NCBI GenBank assembly: GCA_019748095.1
Contig: JAIEQA010000017.1
Location: 1-64,000 of the forward strand
From: Caulobacteraceae bacterium
GTDB taxonomy: Bacteria > Pseudomonadota > Alphaproteobacteria > Caulobacterales > Caulobacteraceae
Direction of reading: 5' to 3'
DNA length: 64,000 bases
Within the stretch, counting starts at the first letter, position 1. Every line of letters begins with the position of its first letter. The notes under the pieces were generated by a model that ran no database searches, had not been told where the DNA came from, and was given only the letters and a program-made list of their open reading frames with translations. A program made the translations under genes and the position numbers. Positions 58,101 through 64,000 of the stretch are shown here, piece after piece.

Positions 58101-58376
58101 GGGCACCTGCGAGCCGGACAGGGCCGGGATGTCGGCGAGGAAGTCGACGACGTTGGCCTCACCCGACTGCAGCAGATCTTCCTGGGTGATCTGGATCAGG
58201 GGGGTGGGCGAATTGGTCGGGCTGCGGCGGATGCGCGAGCCGGTGACCACGATCTCGTCGACGTCGGACGCCTGCTCTGCGTCCTGGGCCAGAACGACGG
58301 TGGGAGCCGCCATCAGGGTAAGCGCGAAGGTGGTCAGCAGCGTGGTGCCCAACAGGCTTGAACGTCGGATCGTCAT
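55119..58376 (-). CDS. TonB-dependent receptor (1085 residues)
   Basis: An outer-membrane uptake receptor. It has a signal peptide (MTIRRSSLLGTTLLTTFALTLMAAPTVVLAQ), TonB box VDEIVVTGSRIRR, and plug motifs SPTPLIQITQEDLL, LVDGRRHVGSQPGTLAVDVDTIPRLLVESTEVITGGAAAVYGADAVSGVVNFILRKDFDG. A long barrel ends FGRRFYVSFNFKAF. GGGGATATCG precedes the ATG. It is a paralogue of the receptor at 11658-15035. No dedicated permease is adjacent. The upstream gap has two palindromes. The XRE gene upstream faces the same way, 181 bases away, and could regulate it, though this is not established. Confidence 0.95.
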   Translation of the reverse strand: MTIRRSSLLGTTLLTTFALTLMAAPTVVLAQDAEQASDVDEIVVTGSRIRRSPTNSPTPLIQITQEDLLQSGEANVVDFLADIPALSGSQVPEDTTGSNLNDGGLSLLSLRNLGSGRTLTLVDGRRHVGSQPGTLAVDVDTIPRLLVESTEVITGGAAAVYGADAVSGVVNFILRKDFDGLEIDGSIAEVNQDHQLSQRLSVLWGKNFLDDRLNVYVSGEYQGSEEVLDSDVDWRRESWGFVGNDADPAAAPADGVTDLILVRGLRTYIRGTDLGGVTILATGVQPSPASDPDVTFATCPTTSFSANCFSLAPSNNLNNSYLYNGSGASQPVVFGPIRSQTGFSRTVSNGGLGQVSNTEQGQASRLPESTNYRFQTGLNFAVTEDISLFAEAKYVEEETYDAGQRVFHDFNIRALGATEVGAITATSAFEIGLDNAYLPADVRTAILNNRRQVYNSAGVLTGTVADPRAQHKLYGPARNQLNNRDLQRYVIGLRGDAGDVGFVRNVNWEMGYTYGEMNNSNRELGVDVVRYQAAVDAVVDTAGRVNGRPGEVVCRVQLLAAQGIAVPNAVVGGTTYSRQGDVISQCVPVRVFGEGGFSQDALDYIQASVTVTDQNKQHDFLSFASGELWDFWGAGPIGASVGYEYRKEITSGTGRDRDRAGRYLFLNAGPDFAEASYDTNDVFAEVSLPLLRDSWLGRSAEISGAYRYSDYSNVGEQETYSVMFQYRPVDQLLFRATTATAIRVPNLGETNEPLGQTFANAFSDPCSATVLNNLADQTIRSNRITNCATLAQQSGLSFTFNTPTAANSYLPNYGSGAVSGLAGGNPFLQPETSESFTYGFVWTPDYLLPNLSIVMDYYDIEIQDAIDSVSAQNAANQCVSGDQLNVGACATQTRDATSFQVTSFIQGSLNYAALTAKGVDFTTRWGGDVFRFAGRDWGTFSHSIRGNWLIEQHDFVNIVDPTDSTDFEDTVGLPRVRFLSTLSWSPIQDLAFVWDWDWQASQEIEDIDNIISNWDRYDNFKYLETGHYSQHDFSVRWQAREDLIVRAGVVNAFDADPAPWLGNTTADNFDLFGRRFYVSFNFKAF

Positions 58377-58477
58377 CGATATCCCCGTGAATGAACTCGG
58401 CTCGCCCGCCGAACGGACAAACCGGGCGCGTCATCACGCCACGGCCACGCTTGCGCAACAGGATTGACGCAGCATCG

Positions 58478-58490
58478 TCACACTTTGTGA
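58478..58490. promoter_or_regulatory. Palindrome upstream of TonB receptor
   Basis: TCACA-CTT-TGTGA is a perfect 13-base palindrome in the 181-base gap between the XRE gene and the receptor, about 100 bases before the receptor start. It resembles a Crp/Fnr-type half-site arrangement only loosely, as the spacer is too short. Confidence 0.4.
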
Positions 58491-58512
58491 GAACTGGTAT
58501 AATTTCGCCACA

Positions 58513-58526
58513 GAAACTGCAGTTTC
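58513..58526. promoter_or_regulatory. Perfect 14-bp palindrome upstream of TonB receptor
   Basis: GAAACTGCAGTTTC is a perfect 14-base palindrome about 22 bases from the first one. It could bind a dimeric regulator such as the adjacent XRE-family protein. Confidence 0.5.
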
Positions 58527-58557
58527 AGCCACATTTGCGACCAGATATTACAAAATA

Positions 58558-58770
58558 TTAGTGTTCGACGAGATAAAATAGCTCTTCAACCGACGTCCCG
58601 AGCACGCTGGCGAGAGACAGCGCCAGCAGTGTTGAAGGAACGAAAACGCCGTTCTCGACAGTATTGATGGTCTTGCGTGACACCCCGGCCCGCTCGGCCA
58701 GTTCGGCCTGGGTCAGGCCGGCCGCCATGCGGACTTCCTTCAGCCGCGACCCCAGCCGGGAATCACCCAT
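58558..58770 (-). CDS. XRE family transcriptional regulator
   Basis: A 70-residue single HTH domain: [65 protein letters not shown]. This is the compact YozG/Cro-like type that usually represses its own operon and pairs with small membrane proteins. Its start overlaps the end of the upstream membrane-protein gene by eight bases, so it is the third gene of that operon. Candidate operators are the tandem repeat at 60205-60240 at the operon front and the palindrome at 58513-58526 downstream. Confidence 0.92.
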   Translation of the reverse strand: MGDSRLGSRLKEVRMAAGLTQAELAERAGVSRKTINTVENGVFVPSTLLALSLASVLGTSVEELFYLVEH

Positions 58771-59443
58771 CCTTGCCAGCCTCGCGGTCCAGCCAGGCGA
58801 AGCGGATGCCCGCCGTGGCTGCAGCGGCCGCGAGCACGAATGGCAAGGCCACGATGCCCAGCAAGGGCCGCACCAGCCCGAGGACCAGGGCGATCGTCAC
58901 ACCCGTCATCAGGACGGTGAACGCCGGGGTCAGGGCCCGCATCCGCAGGGCCCGCGTCAGTTCATCGTCAAGGAACCGACGATTCTTTCGGGAATACACA
59001 TCCCAGCCCATCGTGGTCGCGGTAATGAACCACGCATACAAAACGGGCATGCTGAGCCAGAAATAGCCCCGTCCCACGGTCTCTCCGGCGAGGACATCCC
59101 CCGCCGGTTCCAGCGCCAGACCCAGCATCAAGACCGTGACGATCGGCATGGCCCACAGCATCGACGCCCGCTGCGCCTGCATACGTTCGCGCTTTCTCGC
59201 CCCGCCGCCCTCGATACCGGCCAGATCGATCTGGTGCTCGATCCACAGCTTGACCAGGCCAACAAAGAACCCGGTCACCCCGAACCCGGCCAGAAAGCCC
59301 CATCCGTTCCCGACATCGCTGCCGGCATTCCGGTCCCCCAGAACGCCGGCGGCGAAGGTCGCAACGCCAGCAAGCATCAGGGCGATCGCCACCTGGTAAG
59401 CCGGCCTCTCCCACCACCTCGCCTGCAGCCCCCGATCCGTCAT
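58763..59443 (-). CDS. Paralogous membrane protein B of the XRE module
   Basis: A 226-residue integral membrane protein starting at 59443 ([36 protein letters not shown]), with GGGAGACGG upstream. There are about six hydrophobic segments, a central charged patch [25 protein letters not shown] and the motif [25 protein letters not shown]. It ends [16 protein letters not shown]. Protein A (59508-60185) has the same plan and near-identical end. The function is unknown. It overlaps the XRE gene by eight bases. Confidence 0.78.
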   Translation of the reverse strand: MTDRGLQARWWERPAYQVAIALMLAGVATFAAGVLGDRNAGSDVGNGWGFLAGFGVTGFFVGLVKLWIEHQIDLAGIEGGGARKRERMQAQRASMLWAMPIVTVLMLGLALEPAGDVLAGETVGRGYFWLSMPVLYAWFITATTMGWDVYSRKNRRFLDDELTRALRMRALTPAFTVLMTGVTIALVLGLVRPLLGIVALPFVLAAAAATAGIRFAWLDREAGKDG

Positions 59444-59507
59444 GTCCGTCTCCCGTTTTCGTTGCAGGACCGCCCCGGCTGCCGCAGGGACGAGATCTCT
59501 CCGGTCA

Positions 59508-60185
59508 TCACCCGGCCTTGCCCGCCTCACGGTCCAGCCAGGCGAAGCGGATTCCCGCCGTGACTCCCCCGGCCGTCAAAGCGAACAGCAGCGCCATGAC
59601 CCCGATCTCGATTCGCCACAGGGCCAGGCCGAAGGCGATCGTCAGCCCCGCCATCAACACCACCGCAGCGGCGGTCATCGCCCGCGCCCGGATCACCAGC
59701 GTCAACTCATCCTCCAGCCAGCGCCGGTTTTTCCTCGTGTGGCCGTCCCAGCCCAGGGTGATTGCGACGACCAGCCAGGCGTAGAGGACCGGCAGCAGGG
59801 CTTGCAGATAATCACTGAGCCGGCCCGTTCCCTCGAGGATGTCTCCGATCGCAAACGCCCCCTGGACGAGGAAGGCGACCGCCAGAAGCGGATAGATCCA
59901 GAGCTGCCGTGACCGGTCGACATGCAGCCTTTCGCGCTGGAGCGCCCCGCCCGGATCATTGGCATCCTGGTCGATCCGCTGATCGCGCCAGACCCTGACC
60001 GCACCGACAACAGCCGTAGCGAAACCGACCCCGGCCAGCACGCCCCAGGCCGTGGCGATGTCACCTTCGGTGCCGCGGCCGCCGATCCAGCCTGCGACCG
60101 CCGCTGCGACCCCGGCTCCGGCCAGAACCAGGGCGAAGCGCGACCCTCGCCGGGAACGCTTTTCATCCATTTCCATGGCCGCCAT
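59508..60185 (-). CDS. Paralogous membrane protein A of the XRE module
   Basis: A protein of about 225 residues with an N-terminal basic tail (MDEKRSRRGSR), about six hydrophobic segments, and the counterpart motif WDGHTRKNRRWLEDELTLVIRARAM. It ends [16 protein letters not shown]. It is a paralogue of the downstream protein B, 64 bases apart. The ORF track starts at a GTG (60197). ATGs at 60185 or 60176 are more likely, with GGAGG upstream. It is first in a leftward operon with B and the XRE regulator. A tandem 18-bp repeat lies immediately upstream. Confidence 0.75.
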   Translation of the reverse strand: MAAMEMDEKRSRRGSRFALVLAGAGVAAAVAGWIGGRGTEGDIATAWGVLAGVGFATAVVGAVRVWRDQRIDQDANDPGGALQRERLHVDRSRQLWIYPLLAVAFLVQGAFAIGDILEGTGRLSDYLQALLPVLYAWLVVAITLGWDGHTRKNRRWLEDELTLVIRARAMTAAAVVLMAGLTIAFGLALWRIEIGVMALLFALTAGGVTAGIRFAWLDREAGKAG

Positions 60186-60204
60186 CTCCGCCTCCACGCC
60201 TTGT

Positions 60205-60240
60205 CACCTTGGGGTTACATATCACCTCAGGGTTACACGG
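60205..60240. promoter_or_regulatory. Tandem 18-bp direct repeat upstream of the XRE module
   Basis: Two adjacent 18-base units at 60205-60222 and 60223-60240 share CACCT-N2-GGGTTACA, differing at two bases inside and three at the end. The repeat begins about 20 bases before the first gene of the leftward operon and about 70 bases before the divergent M14 gene. It looks like a tandem protein-binding site. Confidence 0.6.
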
Positions 60241-60306
60241 TGTCAAGCCAAGGTTTTCTTTTCGCCCGGCATGGCTAGGGTGAGAGCTCTTCCCCGGGGG
60301 TTCTCC

Positions 60307-62961
60307 ATGTCGTCCATCCTGCGTCGTCTCGCCGGTCCGTGCCTCGCACTCCTTGTCGGCCTCTCAGGTCCGCTGGCCGCGAGCGCCCAGACCGCGCCCG
60401 GCCCCCTGATCACCGGCGCGACCTTTGATCCCGCTGTGCCCTCGGTCCGCGCCGTCCTCGGTTATGACAGCGGGCAGCAGATCACCCGGCCCGCCGATGT
60501 ACGTCGCTATTTCGACGCCCTCGCCGCCCATGCCCCCGACCGGGTCGTGATCGGCGAGTATGGCCGCACCCATGAGGGGCGCCCCCTGTGGTGGGCCGCC
60601 ATCGGCTCGGCCCGCAACATCGCCCGCCTCGACGCCATCAAGGCCGCCTCGCGCGCCCTCGCCGATCCGCGTCGCACGACGACGGCCCAAGCCCAGGCCA
60701 TCATCGCCGATCAGCCCGCGGTCGTCTGGATGGCCTATTCCGTCCACGGCGACGAGATCAGCCCCGCCGACGCCGCCATGGCCGCCGCCCACCACCTGCT
60801 GGCCTCGCGCGATCCGGCGGTGCAGGACTGGCTGGCAAAGACCCTCGTCATCATGGTCCCGACCCAGAATCCCGACGGGCGCGACCGCTTCACCGACAGC
60901 TTCTATGCCGGCTTCAGTGGCCGCCCGAACCCCGACCGCCTGTCGGCCGAGCGGGACCAGCCTTGGCCCGGCGGCCGGTTCAACCACGACCTGTTCGACC
61001 TGAACCGCGACTGGTTCATCCAGACCCAGCCGGAGACGCAGGGCCATGCGGCCCTGGTGCTGGACTGGCGGCCGCAGGTGCTGGTCGACAGCCATGAGAT
61101 GGGCACCGACCAGAGCTTCTTCTTCCCGCCCGAGGCTGAGCCGCTCAATCCGCTGCTGACGCCCGAAACGCTGGAAAGCCGCGAGATCATCGGCCGCAAC
61201 ACCGCCCGCCGCTTCGATCAGGCCGGGGTCGAGTATTTCAATCGCCAGACCTATGACGCCTTCTATCCCGGCTATGGCGACGGCTGGCCCGCCTATCTCG
61301 GCGCGGTCTCCATGACCTATGAACAGGGCAGCGCCCGGGGCCTCGCCGCCCGCCGCACCTCGGGCGAGGTCATCACCTACCGCGACACCGTCCGGAACCA
61401 TCTGATCGCCACCCTCTCGACGATCGAGGCGTCCGCCGCCAACCGCGAGCGGCTGCTGCGCAACGCCTTTGCCTATGCCCAGGATGGCGTCTCCGGCGGC
61501 CGGGGGGCCTTCATCCTCGCGCCTAACCCCGCCGATCCCGGAACCGTCGACAAACTGGCCGGTCTGCTGACCCGGTCCGGCGTGGAGGTCGGCCGGGCGT
61601 CGGCTGCCTTCTCCGCCTGCGGCCAGAGTTGGCCGGCGGGATCCTATGTCGTCGCCCTCGCCCAGCCCCAGCGTCGCATGGCCGAGGTGCTGCTGAGCCA
61701 GAACGTCCCGCTGGATCCCGACTTCCTCGCCGAACAGGAACGCCGCCGGACCCGGGGTCTGGGCGACCAGATCTATGACGTCACCGCCTGGTCCCTGCCG
61801 GTCATGTTCAATGTGCCCTTCACCCGCTGCGGGGCCCTGCCCTCCGTCGCCCTGACGCCGGCCGGGTCCGATCTGGTCCAGCCGGGCCGGATCACCGACG
61901 CCGGGGCCGCCTTCGGCTATCTGGTCCAGCCGGGCGTGGCCGGGCTGAAGCTGATGACGGCGGCGCTCGATCAGGGTCTTGCCCTGCGCTCACTGGCCCG
62001 CCCCTTCGTCAAGGACGGCCGCACCTGGCCCTCGGGCACCCTGCTGATCCCCCGCACCGGCAACCCCGCCGACCTGACCACCCAGGTCCAGACGCTCGCG
62101 GCCCGGACCGGGGCCCAGGTGACCGGTATCGGCGACAGCTGGGTCTCGGACGGCCCCAGCTTCGGCTCCGATGGCGCGGTCCCGCTCCGCGCGCCCCGGG
62201 TCGCCCTCGCCTGGGACGAACCGACCAGCCCCTCGGCCGCCGGGGCCACCCGCTACATTCTGGAGCGGGAGTTCGGCTATCCGGTCACCGTCGTCCGCAC
62301 CGCCAACCTCGCCTCGGCAAACCTCGCGGACTTTCAGGTCCTGATCCTGCCGGACGGCGGCAACTATGAATCCACCCTGGGGGCCGGCGGCCTGACCGCC
62401 CTGAGGGCCTGGGTCCGCAGCGGCGGCACACTCATCACCCTCGGTCGCGCCAGCCGCCTGATGGCCGATGTGGACGCCGAACTGCTGGCCTCGCGCCGTC
62501 AGGATCCGTCCACGGACGAAGAGGAAAAGGCCGCCGATCTGATCGCCGATGAAGCCCACTATCACGCCCTGATCGGTGTCGCCGAGCCCGGTCCGGCCTC
62601 GGTCGCCGGGGCCCTGGCCCGCGCCGAGGTCGACACGGAACACTGGCTGGCCGCCGGCATCGCGCCCTCGGTCAATGTGCTGGTCCAGGGGGCCGACATC
62701 TATGCGCCGCTGGGCCGGGGCGAGGGCGTCAATGTCGTCCGCTTCGCCGGTCCCGACGCCCTGCTGGTCTCGGGCCAGCTGTGGCGCGAAAACCGCCTGC
62801 GCCTCGCCTTCAAGCCGGCGGTGATGGTCAACAGCCTCGGCTCGGGCCAACTCATCGCCTTCACCCAGGACCCCACGGTCCGCGGCTATCTGGAAGGACT
62901 GAAACCCCTTCTCATCAACGCCGTCTTCCTCGGCCCGGCCAACAGTTCCCCGAACTGGTAG
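60307..62961 (+). CDS. M14-family zinc carboxypeptidase, exported
   Basis: An 884-residue exported metallopeptidase. The ATG at 60307 gives a signal peptide (MSSILRRLAGPCLALLVGLSGPLAASAQ). The ORF track's 85 extra residues are discarded. The M14 zinc site is H147-x-x-E150 (SVHGDE), with the third ligand probably His in VLVDSHEMGTDQ, and a FNHDLFDLNRDWF motif between. The N-terminal peptidase domain (to about 400) is followed by a long C-terminal region with a Rossmann-like PDGGNYESTLGAGGLTALRAWVRSGGTLITLGRAS segment, like the glutamine-amidotransferase fold often seen in this subfamily. It is divergent from the XRE module. Confidence 0.88.
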   Translation: MSSILRRLAGPCLALLVGLSGPLAASAQTAPGPLITGATFDPAVPSVRAVLGYDSGQQITRPADVRRYFDALAAHAPDRVVIGEYGRTHEGRPLWWAAIGSARNIARLDAIKAASRALADPRRTTTAQAQAIIADQPAVVWMAYSVHGDEISPADAAMAAAHHLLASRDPAVQDWLAKTLVIMVPTQNPDGRDRFTDSFYAGFSGRPNPDRLSAERDQPWPGGRFNHDLFDLNRDWFIQTQPETQGHAALVLDWRPQVLVDSHEMGTDQSFFFPPEAEPLNPLLTPETLESREIIGRNTARRFDQAGVEYFNRQTYDAFYPGYGDGWPAYLGAVSMTYEQGSARGLAARRTSGEVITYRDTVRNHLIATLSTIEASAANRERLLRNAFAYAQDGVSGGRGAFILAPNPADPGTVDKLAGLLTRSGVEVGRASAAFSACGQSWPAGSYVVALAQPQRRMAEVLLSQNVPLDPDFLAEQERRRTRGLGDQIYDVTAWSLPVMFNVPFTRCGALPSVALTPAGSDLVQPGRITDAGAAFGYLVQPGVAGLKLMTAALDQGLALRSLARPFVKDGRTWPSGTLLIPRTGNPADLTTQVQTLAARTGAQVTGIGDSWVSDGPSFGSDGAVPLRAPRVALAWDEPTSPSAAGATRYILEREFGYPVTVVRTANLASANLADFQVLILPDGGNYESTLGAGGLTALRAWVRSGGTLITLGRASRLMADVDAELLASRRQDPSTDEEEKAADLIADEAHYHALIGVAEPGPASVAGALARAEVDTEHWLAAGIAPSVNVLVQGADIYAPLGRGEGVNVVRFAGPDALLVSGQLWRENRLRLAFKPAVMVNSLGSGQLIAFTQDPTVRGYLEGLKPLLINAVFLGPANSSPNW

Positions 62962-62994
62962 GGGCCCTGTCGCCCTTGACCGGCGCGGCAGGCT

Positions 62995-63585
62995 CTATCG
63001 TCCTGCCACAGAGAGCGCTGGCAGCGCCGGATCCCCGTCAGCGCTCGCCCCGATCCGGCGAGCCGTGGCGGACTGACGCATGTGGCCGGCCAGAACCCGG
63101 GCGGGACAGGCCACCTCCCCCGCCAGCCACGGACGGAGCAGCCCGAACTGTGACGCCGCAGCCCCCGCGGCCACCAGCGACACGGGCGGGCCGCCACCCG
63201 GGTCGTCGCCGATCCGCGCTTCGATCATCGCCGCGAGTTTGCGCTGCAACCGCGCCTGAAGACCTGGCTCGAACAGCAGGCGGGCAAAGCTCCGCTGCTC
63301 CCAGATGTGGTCGAGCATGACGATCAGGGACGCCGTGCTGCCGCGCCCGGTGACGGCATCCGCCAGCGGCACGAATATTGGATCGATCACGGCCAGCAGG
63401 ACGTCGTCCTTGCTGCGGAAATGTTCATAGAAGGTCGACCGTCCGATCCCGGCCGCCGTGATCAGATCGGCCGTCCGGATGGCACCGTAGCGCCGTGAAA
63501 AGATCAGCGGGAGCAGGGCGTCCAGCACCGCCTTTCGTGTCCGCCGGATACGGCGATCCGGATCGCAGGGTTTGGCCATCTCCAT
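62995..63585 (-). CDS. TetR/AcrR family transcriptional regulator
   Basis: A 196-residue regulator with the TetR HTH at about residues 15-65 (RTRKAVLDALLPLIFSRRYGAIRTADLITAAGIGRSTFYEHFRSKDDVLLAVID) and a helical ligand-binding domain after it. It is divergent from the membrane protein gene at 63750 across a 164-base gap. That gap contains a nested inverted repeat likely to be its operator, so the neighbouring gene is the likely target. The ligand is unknown. Confidence 0.9.
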   Translation of the reverse strand: MEMAKPCDPDRRIRRTRKAVLDALLPLIFSRRYGAIRTADLITAAGIGRSTFYEHFRSKDDVLLAVIDPIFVPLADAVTGRGSTASLIVMLDHIWEQRSFARLLFEPGLQARLQRKLAAMIEARIGDDPGGGPPVSLVAAGAAASQFGLLRPWLAGEVACPARVLAGHMRQSATARRIGASADGDPALPALSVAGR

Positions 63586-63631
63586 TCTTGCAGCCTAGCC
63601 GCTCCGCGCCTTGAAATCATGGATCATGGCA

Positions 63632-63679
63632 GGGCTGTTTCCGGACTTCCGCCCGCCCTTGTCCGGAAGCGGACAGCCC
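63632..63679. promoter_or_regulatory. Nested inverted repeat between TetR gene and membrane gene
   Basis: TTCCGGAC at 63639-63646 and GTCCGGAA at 63661-63668 are perfect inverted repeats. They are flanked by a second pair, GGGCTGT at 63632-63638 and ACAGCCC at 63673-63679. The site lies 47-94 bases upstream of the TetR start, typical for TetR autoregulation and control of the divergent gene. Confidence 0.55.
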
Positions 63680-63749
63680 CGGGGGCGCGTCCCTCGCCCG
63701 CACCGCGTCCGCCGGTCACCCTGGGCTGAACCCTCACAGGACACCCACC

Positions 63750-64000
63750 ATGCAAACCATACCCCGCAGCCGGATCGCCGGCGGACTGATTCTTCTTGCG
63801 ACCGTCGCGGCCGTCTTCCTGATGCTGCACCACCCGACCTCGCAGACCGGCACCGAGGATGGCCATTTCCTCGCCGACTGGAGCAACGCCCCGGTTCATG
63901 GCGGGATGATCGGTGGCCTTTTCGTGCTGATGCTGGGCTTTTCGTTCCTGCCGGATTTCCTCGGCCGGGGCCTTGTTTCGGTCCGGGCCGGGCAGATCGC
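63750..64000 (+). CDS. Membrane protein, N-terminal part (truncated by window end)
   Basis: An open frame starting at an ATG with AGGA nine bases upstream runs off the window end. The product begins MQTIPRSRIAGGLILLATVAAVFLMLHHPTSQTGTEDGHFLADWSNAPVHGGMIGGLFVLMLGFSFLPDFLG. It has two hydrophobic helices separated by a short hydrophilic loop with His residues. I do not recognise the family from this part. Its place opposite the TetR gene suggests it is the regulated partner. Confidence 0.75.
   Translation, partial: MQTIPRSRIAGGLILLATVAAVFLMLHHPTSQTGTEDGHFLADWSNAPVHGGMIGGLFVLMLGFSFLPDFLGRGLVSVRAGQI

Noticed and set aside
56523-58361. 612-codon plus-strand ORF opposite a TonB receptor
   Set aside because: Antisense shadow with repetitive GDRA/AQA composition.
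60052-60306. 85-residue N-terminal extension of the M14 peptidase
   Set aside because: It covers the tandem operator and the divergent gene's start, and would bury the signal peptide.

Overview
The window is a GC-rich chromosomal segment of an alphaproteobacterium. Long TonB-dependent receptors, an alphaproteobacterial-type DnaG without zinc ligands, a CtrA-type box and HWE/hybrid kinases point to Caulobacterales, most likely Brevundimonas or a close relative. This placement is an inference from gene content, not a measured phylogeny. I saw no rRNA, tRNA, CRISPR array, prophage or insertion sequence. Several decayed, non-coding dispersed repeats sit between genes.

Layout. 1-5.7 kb: end of a TonB receptor, a repeat-rich gap, an HTH protein of unknown role, and the dnaG-rpoD pair behind a CtrA-like box. 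5.7-11.5 kb: a leftward run (SDR, DUF805, carA, patatin lipoprotein), then a rightward secreted alpha/beta hydrolase and a HAD phosphatase. 11.6-18.5 kb: two consecutive TonB receptors, each with its own upstream palindrome(s) and terminator. 18.6-26.7 kb: an RraB-like gene and carB, an AbgT transporter, a convergent dicarboxylate/amino-acid symporter and a family-1 glycosyltransferase. 27.1-29.9 kb: a four-gene overlapping chain of antitoxin, PIN toxin, selD and selU (mnmH). 30-34.2 kb: GST, greA, an ELM1-like protein, trxB. 34.2-42.4 kb: a receiver protein with an HWE kinase, a SleB hydrolase, Dps and a large hybrid kinase. 42.6-49.7 kb: a second SleB hydrolase and a six-gene NAD operon (nadA, secreted protein, M50 protease, nadB, Uma2, nadC) behind a 21-bp palindrome. 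49.9-55 kb: ilvA, the ogt/ada alkylation-repair pair, a PadR-HAAS pair. 55-64 kb: another TonB receptor, an XRE regulator with two paralogous membrane proteins, an M14-type peptidase, a TetR regulator and the start of a membrane protein.

How genes work together. CarA and CarB make carbamoyl phosphate although their genes lie about 10 kb apart. NadA, NadB and NadC form the complete aspartate-to-nicotinate-mononucleotide route. SelD supplies selenophosphate to SelU for 2-selenouridine in tRNA. Ada and Ogt handle alkylation damage, but this Ada-AlkA fusion appears to have lost its glycosylase core. The least explained parts are the selenium genes coupled to a toxin-antitoxin pair, the XRE/paired-membrane-protein module with a tandem 18-bp repeat, and the dispersed repeats that supply the last codons and stops of selU and ada.
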